DNA from: CAYVTZ01 sp964454685 | GTDB taxonomy: Bacteria; Bacillota; Clostridia; Christensenellales; Christensenellaceae | Assembly (NCBI GenBank): GCA_964454685.1 | Contig: CAYVTZ010000049.1 | Span: forward strand, 1-18,775 | DNA: 18,775 nt | Reading direction: 5' to 3' | Shown here: piece after piece, positions 1 to 7,422 of the stretch | Position numbering within the stretch: position 1 is the first letter of the stretch | Layout of the letters: each line of letters starts with the position of its first letter | The notes under the pieces: model-generated | What the model saw: only the letters and a program-made list of their open reading frames with translations | What the model was told of the DNA's origin: nothing | The model's database searches: none | Program-made: the position numbers and the translations under genes

Positions 1-34
1 CTTTTTCTTCTTCTGTCATTGTTTTCCTTCCCAT
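1..34 (-). CDS. IS256-like transposase, N-terminal 11 codons only
   Basis: Partial coding region at the window edge, beginning MGRKTMTEEEK on the minus strand. The start is supported by GGAGG 9 bases upstream, the same spacing as in the second copy at 18772. The function is inferred from its position just inside an IS256-like terminal repeat; no catalytic (DDE) residues are visible. An IS256-family transposase would act on the element ends to excise and insert it. Confidence 0.5.
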   Translation of the reverse strand, partial: MGRKTMTEEEK

Positions 35-40
35 TTTTAA

Positions 41-86
41 AAACCTCCATTGGGAGGTTCTCTATTCTACACCCCTTTGGAGGTTT
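41..86 (-). promoter_or_regulatory. Hairpins able to hide the transposase ribosome binding site
   Basis: On the minus strand the GGAGG of the transposase (48..44) can pair in two ways. One is a 7-bp stem with a 4-base loop (42-48 with 53-59). The other is a 9-bp stem with a copy inside the terminal repeat (41-49 with 78-86). Transcripts entering from outside the element would contain the complementary CCTCC and could fold so that translation is blocked; this role is known for other IS elements and is inferred here. The right-hand element has an equivalent 11-bp stem. Confidence 0.5.
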
Positions 87-108
87 ACACAATTTTTGAA
101 ACGGTCTC
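78..108 (-). repeat. IS256-like terminal inverted repeat, left copy
   Basis: The 31-base sequence starting GAGACCGTTTC on the minus strand pairs as an inverted repeat with 18702-18732 (30 of 31 identical). It marks the inner left boundary of the cassette. Confidence 0.85.
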
Positions 109-232
109 GGCCATTGCCCTGAACCTCAAGCGTATGGCTGCAGCTCTTTGGATTATACTGGCAGGAAGGCGCTGTTTCGTTTGTTTTATCATTCAGTTTA
201 TCGCTCTTTTGTCAACACGTCCTACTATTGAC
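109..232 (+). pseudogene. Possible transposase C-terminal scrap
   Basis: Directly inside the left IS256-like end, plus-strand frame 2 reads AIALNLKRMAAAL, which resembles the C-terminal tail of DDE transposases of the IS1182/IS5 type. The reading frame continues without a stop into the neighbouring IS3 remnant but has no start of its own, because the upstream sequence is the IS256-like end. I see no conserved gene here. This is a weak assignment based on one short motif. Confidence 0.25.
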
Positions 233-402
233 GGTACCAAAGGCAATCCTCATGAGGGTCTGCCCCAATCGCTGTTGCCGAGAACTTCTTCAGACGCTTG
301 AAATGCGAAATGCACATCTCACATGCTTTGTTTCAAGGCGTTCGGCAATAGATGCAACCTTCGAATATATTGAGTATATTTACAACTTATTTTTTCATAA
401 AA
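233..402 (+). pseudogene. IS3-family OrfB C-terminal remnant, frameshifted
   Basis: Three consecutive frames carry, in the right order, the C-terminal landmarks of an IS3-family integrase-core transposase. KGNPHEG lies at about 239-259 (equivalent to the S-R-K-G-N-x-x-D-N stretch). AENFFRRLKCEM lies at about 277-312 (the region around the third catalytic acidic residue), and AIDATFEYIEYIYN at about 345-386. At least two frameshifts separate them, so the fragment is dead. It is convergent with, and slightly overlaps, the 3' end of the flippase gene, so IS activity probably shaped that end of the operon. Confidence 0.65.
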
Positions 403-1658
403 GTTGTCTTGACGGTGGAGAGCATTATGGTTTTATTTTTGATTCTGTGCATGATATATGCTATGCATACCGCTAAAAATATGAGTTCAATTGCCTGTGA
501 AATAAAGAGTGAGATTGGAATTCCCATCATGTAGAACGTTCTGCAAAAATATGAAACTGTCACCACGCAAATTCCTGCACCAATCAGTGCCCCAACCATC
601 AATAGAGTTTGTGCATCGGTAACAACAAAAAAACTGTTGACACAAATGATAATTGCTGTAAGCATCGTTGCTAGAATAACTGGAGGGAAAATATACGCGT
701 AGGCCAAAATCTCAGGTCCAAAAAGTAAATTTAGAAGCCAATTGCCTTCAATTACTACAAATGCGTATGCTGCCATACTCAAAACAATTGTGCATAGAAT
801 GGTGAGCATAACGCCTTTCAGCATTTTTTTTGCCTGACCATTATGATAATGTTCTGACAACTTGGGAATTAGAGGAATCACAAGGCAGTTTACAAAAGTT
901 GCAATCAATACAGATATTGTTGCAATAGATGAATAGTATCCGAGCTCCTCTGTGGAATACATACGTTCAAAAGATAGTCGCGGCAAAGACGGAATGACAT
1001 TGTAGCATAGCCCAACAATGAATACTGGAAAACAGACGACCAGCAATCTGAATGTTGGCTTGATATCGGACTTATGAATGGTAATGGACAAAACAGCGTG
1101 CCGTTTTACCATGCGCACATCTACAAAAATGAGAATCGCTACAGATAAAATTGCCATAAGCAACAACGTGAGCAATAAATTTTTTGTTGCATATAGCACG
1201 CCGGAGAACAATAACAAGCTTAAAATGGACTTTACAATCAATGAATATCCGCTAAGATACAATTTGCCATATCGCTGCAATGTTCCAAACAAGATATCGG
1301 AAGCCATTTCAGCACTTTTGTAGACGTAGAACAATACGATGGCCAGCATCTCAACTGCATTGTATCCCACAACCAGAGAGCTGAGTACGCAAATCAGCAT
1401 ACTGGACCCAACAGTAAAAATTCGGCTCAAGATATATTGCGAGTCGGAAAAATTGTGCGAAATGTCAGACGCATAATATAGTCGAATGGAATATGAAGCA
1501 AGTGAAACATAGATATTTGATGTGGTCATAGCAAGTGCAAACAGCCCGGCATCTTCATAGCCGGAGAAGCGTACCACAAGTATGCTCATCAGCCATAGTG
1601 CACCAAGGTAGGCAACGTTACCAAGCGTATTAAGTAAGACATCTTTTTTATAGTTCAC
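387..1658 (-). CDS. Wzx-like polysaccharide flippase (MATE/MVF-type membrane protein)
   Basis: Very hydrophobic protein of about 423 residues with roughly a dozen membrane segments, the usual size and layout of oligosaccharide-lipid flippases that move undecaprenyl-linked sugar units across the cytoplasmic membrane. The N-terminus (NYKKDVLLNTLGNVAYLGALW) leads straight into the first membrane helix. I choose the GTG at 1658 because AGGTGA sits 4 bases upstream (1668..1663) and the gene then follows the GT8 stop by 13 bases; an upstream TTG at 1694 would add 12 residues and overlap GT8. It is the last gene of the operon. The C-terminus is convergent with an IS3 remnant and may not be the ancestral one. 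The family is assigned from topology and context; substrate unknown. Confidence 0.8.
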   Translation of the reverse strand: MNYKKDVLLNTLGNVAYLGALWLMSILVVRFSGYEDAGLFALAMTTSNIYVSLASYSIRLYYASDISHNFSDSQYILSRIFTVGSSMLICVLSSLVVGYNAVEMLAIVLFYVYKSAEMASDILFGTLQRYGKLYLSGYSLIVKSILSLLLFSGVLYATKNLLLTLLLMAILSVAILIFVDVRMVKRHAVLSITIHKSDIKPTFRLLVVCFPVFIVGLCYNVIPSLPRLSFERMYSTEELGYYSSIATISVLIATFVNCLVIPLIPKLSEHYHNGQAKKMLKGVMLTILCTIVLSMAAYAFVVIEGNWLLNLLFGPEILAYAYIFPPVILATMLTAIIICVNSFFVVTDAQTLLMVGALIGAGICVVTVSYFCRTFYMMGIPISLFISQAIELIFLAVCIAYIMHRIKNKTIMLSTVKTTFMKK

Positions 1659-1671
1659 AGTTTCACCTGAG

Positions 1672-2697
1672 TCAGAGCGAAATATTGTCACCAATCTGAT
1701 TGTTTTCCATCTTTTGGTTACTCTTCTTAAAGTACCACGCCATCCCTTTTGCGTAAATTGGTAGGAAGCAAGCGTGAGGGAGCATTTTATATAATATTTT
1801 TTCAGCTTTTAGCACTCCGCTGACAGATGCTTTTTTCTTTACATAATCACGCCATGGAGAAAGGGCCAGGAAGTGATCAAAATAAGGCGTAAAGGGATGA
1901 ACGTTGTTGGCGTGCCATGGCGATTCGCCTATAAATCGTTCAAAGTGATGAATAGCAGGGTCACTCAGTGCTTGTTGTAAATCGATTTTAGAATAGAATT
2001 TCCCACCGGGCTGCATATGCTTGACGAATTTTTCAATATCATAAATTGCCATGTGTGGCGTGATGTTATACCGCAAATCAAGCGGTATGATATTGCCGTG
2101 CTGCGTGATATTGAGAATATCTTGATCTACAGATGTATATGCAGAACGCTTCTTTAGTTGCTTAAGCACAAGATTTTCTCCGTCTGTGTCCATCCACTTC
2201 TTTAAATCGATTAGTAGCACTCCCATATTATACCATTCGCAATTATCGGGGTAACCAAGACTTTTTTTGTCATGTGCAGATAGACCATCGATGACTGCTG
2301 CAATGGTGTTCCCCTGCAAATCAACTTCATCTAATGCTTCTAAAGAACCGGATACGATGGAATCGCTGTCAATAAAGAACAGGCGATCAGCATATTGTGC
2401 AATCATATTGAATGCAAACAATTTCAAATACGTGGTATAAGAACCTCTATATTTGGGAGCCCCAAGGTTCTCCAGCTTCCGAATCCCATCACTCATATCC
2501 AAAAATATGATTTCACGCTGATAATCTGCCGCTATTTTTAAATATAGATTTTTATTCTCTTGTGCAATGTTGTCATCGATCACATACACAGTCAAGCGCT
2601 CGATGCCTTTGTTGTTGTCAAACAAAGACAGAATCGACACGCCGGCAAAAATTGCATAGTTATTATCCGTTAAATATAAAATGTTTAACTCTTTCAT
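1672..2697 (-). CDS. Glycosyltransferase family 8 protein
   Basis: Protein of 341 residues, the usual length for GT8 enzymes, which are retaining, Mn-dependent transferases using a nucleotide sugar (often UDP-glucose or UDP-galactose). The N-terminus NILYLTDNNYAIFAGVSILSLF matches the start of the fold. A DSD metal-binding motif is at residues 110-112 within RLFFIDSD, followed by the family blocks YNMGVLLIDLKKW (156-168) and DQDILN (191-196). HFERFIGESPW (251-261) corresponds to the C-terminal H-F-x-G-x-x-K-P-W block with the lysine replaced by serine. The start is ATG 2697 with AGGAGG 7 bases upstream; a longer TTG-initiated frame to 2733 has no such site. It probably adds a hexose to the lipid-linked repeat unit on the cytoplasmic side; donor and acceptor cannot be read from sequence. 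Confidence 0.88.
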   Translation of the reverse strand: MKELNILYLTDNNYAIFAGVSILSLFDNNKGIERLTVYVIDDNIAQENKNLYLKIAADYQREIIFLDMSDGIRKLENLGAPKYRGSYTTYLKLFAFNMIAQYADRLFFIDSDSIVSGSLEALDEVDLQGNTIAAVIDGLSAHDKKSLGYPDNCEWYNMGVLLIDLKKWMDTDGENLVLKQLKKRSAYTSVDQDILNITQHGNIIPLDLRYNITPHMAIYDIEKFVKHMQPGGKFYSKIDLQQALSDPAIHHFERFIGESPWHANNVHPFTPYFDHFLALSPWRDYVKKKASVSGVLKAEKILYKMLPHACFLPIYAKGMAWYFKKSNQKMENNQIGDNISL

Positions 2698-2722
2698 TTC
2701 ATCTCCTCCTTTTGTGCTTTGC

Positions 2723-4675
2723 TCATCGGCCAATTACATTCATGGCTAAGGCAGCATTGGGAATTCGCTCTCCATTTATATACAAATCATCATCCGCATA
2801 GACGTGATTTTTGGCCAGCGGCTGATAGATATCCGGCGTCTCGCTATACAGTACCGAAATATGCGGGATTTCGAAGTATGGTTTTTCCAGAGTGTCCCTA
2901 GATGCCATTGTTTTAAGTATTAGTGCATACCTCTTGTTTGGTATGATTTGCGCGGGCACTTTAAATTCAAACGTAGAAAAAGCAACATTTTTAACTTTTG
3001 AGCCATAGATTCGACGGAATGCTATTACCTCACTGGTGTCGGGATCTACTATTTCCGCAGACAGTTTGACTGTATCCAAAAAGTCCTCGTCATAACTTTT
3101 TATTTTTGTGGCAATTTGTAATGTTTCGATTTCATAAGCGTTAACTGCAAAATATTGAATTACTTCTGTGCCAGCTTCTAGCGGTTCGGATGTGACATAT
3201 TCTGTATCATATTCAATGGGCGTACTCCATAATAATTTTGGTTGCGCTAAGAGCGTTGGGAGCGTGACAAATGCCGGAACAATAAACATCAAAACCGGAA
3301 TTAAGAAACGAAGACGAACGACCAACATAGGCTTGCCTAATTTAGCAACGCGTGAGCCGAGTGTAAGCTCTTGAGCAATATCGCCCATACAAAAGCGCGG
3401 AGCTTTAAATATGAAACTGACGCATAGTAACGCAGAAAAGATGGTGTTGAGCATATTGATATCGTTATAACGATAAATTTCTGAAAGTGTCAGATTGTCG
3501 GCGTAAATGGTGTAGTCTAACAAGGGCTTAAAGATACCGTTTGAGAACAAGGTTTGATCGACGGTGTTACGGAAGACGTTTGCTACCAATAATAAAAACA
3601 CGGCAAAGATGATGATATCAAACCAAAGAAAGACATCGGCATTTTTGTTTATCATGACGCTGATGACCCAAAATGGAATGGCGAACAGTAACCACTGCGG
3701 ATACCACGCCATCAATGCAAACAATGCAAAGCAGATACCACAGCACAAAAAAATGGCCTTACAGATTAGCTCGCGCTGATCTTTTGCTTTCATAAAGTAT
3801 GCGCATACAATAATCAGCAGCATGGCGAATGGCATAAGCTGTATGGAGGTGTTGCCCAGACTAATACCGCCTGCTTTGACGAAATCCAGCGCAGTGAAAC
3901 CCCAAACTGCGTTCTGAAAAGACACTCCGTCTGCGAAGTGATAGATTATGTACTCCAACAAAAATGGAATAGCAACAAAAAAACAACTAAGTAGGATCTT
4001 TCCTAGATTTTTGTAACGAAGCACAAGCAGAACAGCAAAAATCAGCAGGGAATAATATTTAAAGGTTAGTGCGATTGCAAAATATAAGATAAACAAATAG
4101 TGATCTTTTGGGCGACCTTTTGGATTGAAATAGAAATAAAGACCCAATAGCATGAAAAAAACAGTAAAAATATCGTATTGCACAAACATAAACTGACTAA
4201 AAAATGCCATGGGTGCGGTTAAAAACAAGTAGGATGTAAGCTTGGCCTTATTGAAACTAAAATTGAAGCAATCTTTTGTTAGACGAAAAATAAGATAGCC
4301 AGAGGCGAAATAAACGAGAATTGGTAACAGCTTATACCAGTAAATCATCCAGAGCGAACTAGCACCCCATACTTCCGGTATCGCGCCCGCTGCTGCAATC
4401 GGCCAATTCCATGCTGCAAATACCAAGAAAGTTGATGGCATATAATTTGCGGAATATGTACCGTTTATCTCCTTGCATGCAGAATAAAAGTCGGATATAT
4501 TCCCTTTTAGGTATTCCAGGGAGTGCTGGCCTGTAATGGTAATATCAGTATGCGCAAAGAAAATATAGCAAACAATTGCAAAAAATCCAAAAAACAACCA
4601 GTCCCACCATTTGACGCTGGCAGTATTAGAATCAAGTGAACGATCTGCTTTTAGCCAATTCTTAAATATATTCAA
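2723..4675 (-). CDS. GT-C-like polytopic glycosyltransferase with C-terminal extracytoplasmic domain
   Basis: Protein of 650 residues. Residues about 26-475 hold many membrane helices. The first outer loop carries HTDITITGQ (D44) and a later loop FVQYD (166-168), acidic positions expected in GT-C enzymes that use polyprenyl-phosphate sugars outside the membrane. From about residue 485 to 650 the chain is soluble and beta-rich by appearance, presumably an extracytoplasmic carbohydrate-binding or support domain. It starts at TTG 4675, overlapping the GT2 stop by four bases, with AAGGGG about 9 bases upstream, so it is translationally coupled to GT2. The pairing suggests that GT2 makes an undecaprenyl-phosphate sugar and this protein transfers it. 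A polymerase role is a less likely alternative; no named family signature is certain. Confidence 0.7.
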   Translation of the reverse strand: MNIFKNWLKADRSLDSNTASVKWWDWLFFGFFAIVCYIFFAHTDITITGQHSLEYLKGNISDFYSACKEINGTYSANYMPSTFLVFAAWNWPIAAAGAIPEVWGASSLWMIYWYKLLPILVYFASGYLIFRLTKDCFNFSFNKAKLTSYLFLTAPMAFFSQFMFVQYDIFTVFFMLLGLYFYFNPKGRPKDHYLFILYFAIALTFKYYSLLIFAVLLVLRYKNLGKILLSCFFVAIPFLLEYIIYHFADGVSFQNAVWGFTALDFVKAGGISLGNTSIQLMPFAMLLIIVCAYFMKAKDQRELICKAIFLCCGICFALFALMAWYPQWLLFAIPFWVISVMINKNADVFLWFDIIIFAVFLLLVANVFRNTVDQTLFSNGIFKPLLDYTIYADNLTLSEIYRYNDINMLNTIFSALLCVSFIFKAPRFCMGDIAQELTLGSRVAKLGKPMLVVRLRFLIPVLMFIVPAFVTLPTLLAQPKLLWSTPIEYDTEYVTSEPLEAGTEVIQYFAVNAYEIETLQIATKIKSYDEDFLDTVKLSAEIVDPDTSEVIAFRRIYGSKVKNVAFSTFEFKVPAQIIPNKRYALILKTMASRDTLEKPYFEIPHISVLYSETPDIYQPLAKNHVYADDDLYINGERIPNAALAMNVIGR

Positions 4676-5652
4676 TTTTTCGCACCCCTTATGTGGTTAT
4701 TTTTTTTTTCATTCTCATCATAAAAATTAATTCGCTCTTCCTCAATCACTAACGGTCGCTTCATCACGCGGGAATTGATATTTAAGATGTATTCTCCAAG
4801 GAACCCGATAAAGAACATTAGTACCGAGCCAAACAGAAAAAGTCCAATTAGAATTGGTGCTGTGCCAGCGGGGAAAGTATCCCAAAACAACAATTTTAGA
4901 ATCAAATAGATAAGCGCGACCACAAAGCTCACCGCTGAGAAGATAAATCCGATGATGGTGGCAAGTCGCAAAATCACCTTAGAATAAGATGTAATACCTA
5001 ACATTGCCATGTCGTATAACGTATACAAATTATTTTTTGTTTTACCTGCTTTGCGCTGTGGTTGCGTATAATAAATATCTTTGCGGCGATACCCAAGCTC
5101 TGCCACAATGCCGCGCATATACGGCATGGGATCGTCTAAATCGCGCATGACTTGCACGAAGCTTTTGTCATACAACCCAAACCCTGTGAAGTTCTCGATT
5201 TGCTCCACATCAGAAATCTTACGGATCATCTTGTAATACAGCCTGCGGATGTTGAACATTAGTTTGTTTTCCACACTGTTGGTTTTGATGCCTACAACGA
5301 TTTTGCTGCCCTCTTCCCAGGCCTTTACAAACTCGGGAATCAGCTCGGGAGGGTCTTGAAAGTCGGCGCACATCAACATTGTGCAATCACCTGTAGTTTG
5401 TAAAATACCGTAGTAAGGTGAACGAATATGACCGAAATTTTTTGCGTTGAAAATCGCCTTGATCTTGGGATTTTCGGCGCACATTTGACGCAACAAATCG
5501 CGTGTGCCATCTTGGGAATCGTTGTCGATGAACTGTATTTCATAGTCGTATTCCGGCAATTTTGTTTGAAAAACGTCAATAATCGCTTCGGAAAGCGATT
5601 TTACGTTCTCTACTTCATTGTAGCACGCGACCATAATGCTAATTTTTTTCAT
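4672..5652 (-). CDS. GtrB/DPM1-like GT2 polyprenyl-phosphate glycosyltransferase
   Basis: Protein of 326 residues with the layout of GtrB, ArnC and Dpm1-type enzymes. An N-terminal GT2 domain begins ISIMVACYNE, has FIDNDSQDGT at 41-50 and the ADFQDPPE catalytic/metal motif at 96-103. Two C-terminal membrane helices follow at about 226-256 and 265-290. Such enzymes move a sugar from a nucleotide donor to undecaprenyl phosphate on the inner membrane face. Start ATG 5652 overlaps the stop of the preceding SDR gene (ATGA), with AAGGAA just upstream. Its stop overlaps the start of the GT-C-like gene. No GtrA-type small flippase is present, so flipping of the lipid-sugar must depend on another protein. 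Confidence 0.9.
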   Translation of the reverse strand: MKKISIMVACYNEVENVKSLSEAIIDVFQTKLPEYDYEIQFIDNDSQDGTRDLLRQMCAENPKIKAIFNAKNFGHIRSPYYGILQTTGDCTMLMCADFQDPPELIPEFVKAWEEGSKIVVGIKTNSVENKLMFNIRRLYYKMIRKISDVEQIENFTGFGLYDKSFVQVMRDLDDPMPYMRGIVAELGYRRKDIYYTQPQRKAGKTKNNLYTLYDMAMLGITSYSKVILRLATIIGFIFSAVSFVVALIYLILKLLFWDTFPAGTAPILIGLFLFGSVLMFFIGFLGEYILNINSRVMKRPLVIEEERINFYDENEKKNNHIRGAKN

Positions 5653-6557
5653 ATCTGTTCCTTACACCATGCAATGGTGTTTTCAATCCCTTCCTCAAAA
5701 GAAATTTCGGGCCGAAACCCTGTATCCTGCTCTAACTGGGCGATGTCTGCACAAAGGCGCATGACTTGATTGTCGTTGTATGCTCGTTGCCCGTAGCCTA
5801 CTGTAAGCATCGGATCTATGGAATCTTTCAGCGTCTCAATAAACCAGCGCATTTCCTGCTGCTTACCACTTCCGATGGGATATACGCGCCCATCCTTGCC
5901 GCGCTCTGCAACTGCCAGCAAGGCGCGTGCTGCATCTTTACAATGGAGATAGTCCCATTGCTGCTCACACTTGGTTACTTGCGGCACTTCACCCTTTAAA
6001 AGCGCATAAATGCAATACATCATCATAGAGGTTGCGTTATCCCCCGGACCATATATGCTTAAAATACGCGCCCATGTGTGCCGTATGCTGAGCTGCTCAC
6101 ACAGAATTCGGCTCATTTTTCCTGCAGTATATTTTGCAATCCCGTAGCCGTTTTCGGGGCTTATGGGCGTATTCGCGTTTAAAGTGCCCTCAACTCTGCC
6201 ATATTCCGCCTGCGAGCCAGCGCCTACAAAAACATTACATTCTAAGCGCTTTGCGAGACGAACAGCATCCAGTGTATAGGCAACGTTTTGCAACTGGGCA
6301 TCTATGTTGTTACGGTCTTGCGCTCCAACGCTCTGCCACGCCAAATGAAAGAATGCGTCACACGGCTGATCCAAAGATAAGTGCTGCAACTCGTCCAAGT
6401 CACACTCCATGATAGTAATGTTTGGATGCGCTGCAATATTTTTTGTTTTGGACGAATTTCGCCTTGCCAACGCAAACACTTGTATGTCATTTTGTGCCGC
6501 GAGGCTTGCGAGCGCAGAACCGATCATACCTGTTGCACCTGTGATTAGGATTCTCAC
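5649..6557 (-). CDS. Extended SDR, NAD(P)-dependent sugar reductase/epimerase (YerF- or RfbJ-like)
   Basis: Protein of 302 residues with a Rossmann motif GATGMIG (7-13), a conserved serine (S115 in GAGSQAEYG) and the catalytic YGIAK (Y138, K142), so the SDR active site is intact. Relatives act on nucleotide sugars, including the 4-keto reductases that make CDP-paratose or abequose and YerF, which reduces the acetyl branch to hydroxyethyl in CDP-yersiniose synthesis. After rfbF, rfbG, rfbH and a ThDP enzyme, a final reduction of the branched or 4-keto sugar is the natural role, but epimerisation cannot be excluded. The start is GTG 6557 with AGGAG 8 bases upstream. It lies 39 bases after the aldolase gene and overlaps GT2 by 4 bases. 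Confidence 0.82.
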   Translation of the reverse strand: MRILITGATGMIGSALASLAAQNDIQVFALARRNSSKTKNIAAHPNITIMECDLDELQHLSLDQPCDAFFHLAWQSVGAQDRNNIDAQLQNVAYTLDAVRLAKRLECNVFVGAGSQAEYGRVEGTLNANTPISPENGYGIAKYTAGKMSRILCEQLSIRHTWARILSIYGPGDNATSMMMYCIYALLKGEVPQVTKCEQQWDYLHCKDAARALLAVAERGKDGRVYPIGSGKQQEMRWFIETLKDSIDPMLTVGYGQRAYNDNQVMRLCADIAQLEQDTGFRPEISFEEGIENTIAWCKEQI

Positions 6558-6596
6558 ACCTTCATCTCCTGTACGCTTTCAAATGAAAGCAGTTGT

Positions 6597-7382
6597 TCAT
6601 TTTTTGAAACTATCAATCATCTTCTTGAAGTTCACCAATCGACTTTCGTCTTCCTTGGCCATTTCACCATAATATTCCGCTTTGTTTAGCATATATAGAT
6701 ACTCAAAATTCAGCGCAGCAAAAATAGCATCACTCATTCTATTCTTACAATTGTGATAGTCGAATACAACTTTACGCGTTTCAAAACGATCAACAATGTC
6801 ACCCATTTTTTGTAAGAAGGGAACAGCTGCAAGTGTGATTTTTCCGCCTACGCCTACAATATAGTTATGCTTTTTTGCGCTTTGTGCAAATGATTGACAT
6901 AGCTGGAAAATCGTGTCGCCGTTGATAGCATCTCCCGGAAGTTCTGCCGAAGCGGTTAAATCTGTTCTGCCGATGGCGATAGCGCCAACCTTTCCTTTTC
7001 CCGCAAGTAAAATATCATCAAATACTTTTTGCGCAGATACAGTCTCGGCGTTGATAATGAACTCTAATTCGGCTTGCTCATCCGTCGGATAAGCTTGATT
7101 GATTGCTGAACAAAACTTCTTCATGGCAAATGGACTTTCAATCATTGGCGCCATGATACCGCCTGCACCGAGTAAACGACATTCATACAAATCATTTACG
7201 GCCTCGCAGCCACCAATCTTGATAAATGTTTTTAATCCATTTCGAAATACAACCTCATTAAGCATAATGAGTTCATTCTTACGCGACCCTTCGGCCTCAA
7301 ACTCTGCTTTTATAGCAATAATTCCAAACTCCTCACGAAGCTTTTTGAGCCACGAGGACATTTCTTGCATTCTTGCTCTCAT
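6597..7382 (-). CDS. HpcH/HpaI-type aldolase (citrate lyase beta-like TIM barrel)
   Basis: Protein of 261 residues. It has the hallmark strands of the pyruvate-dependent class II aldolase superfamily: GAGGIMAPMIES (72-83), FIINAETVSA (108-117, with likely metal ligand E113), IAIGRTDLTASA (135-146, with likely metal ligand D141) and VGGKIT near 178-183. Superfamily members cleave or form 2-keto-3-deoxy acids with pyruvate or a related enolate as one partner, in the cytoplasm. I choose ATG 7382 because GTGGGG is 6 bases upstream; a GTG at 7394 would add four residues. It sits between the ThDP enzyme and the SDR (gaps of 40 and 39 bases). It may supply or consume a 2-keto acid used by the ThDP enzyme. 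This is not a standard member of CDP-dideoxysugar pathways; substrate unknown. Confidence 0.78.
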   Translation of the reverse strand: MRARMQEMSSWLKKLREEFGIIAIKAEFEAEGSRKNELIMLNEVVFRNGLKTFIKIGGCEAVNDLYECRLLGAGGIMAPMIESPFAMKKFCSAINQAYPTDEQAELEFIINAETVSAQKVFDDILLAGKGKVGAIAIGRTDLTASAELPGDAINGDTIFQLCQSFAQSAKKHNYIVGVGGKITLAAVPFLQKMGDIVDRFETRKVVFDYHNCKNRMSDAIFAALNFEYLYMLNKAEYYGEMAKEDESRLVNFKKMIDSFKK

Positions 7383-7422
7383 AATATACCCCACTTTCTA
7401 AAATAGTAATTTCACAAGCCTT

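Larger units (their letters stand above)
1..108 (-). mobile_element. IS256-like insertion sequence, 5' end (partial, runs off window)
   Basis: Left boundary element, read leftward on the minus strand. Its terminal inverted repeat occupies 78-108 and matches the repeat at 18702-18732 in 30 of 31 positions. The inner part of the repeat (AATTGTGTAAAC on the minus strand) is typical of IS256-family ends. A transposase reading frame starts at ATG 34..32 with a GGAGG ribosome binding site 9 bases upstream (48..44); only the first 11 codons (MGRKTMTEEEK) are inside the window. The family call rests on the terminal repeat, because too little protein is visible. The transposase points away from the polysaccharide genes. 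Confidence 0.7.
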
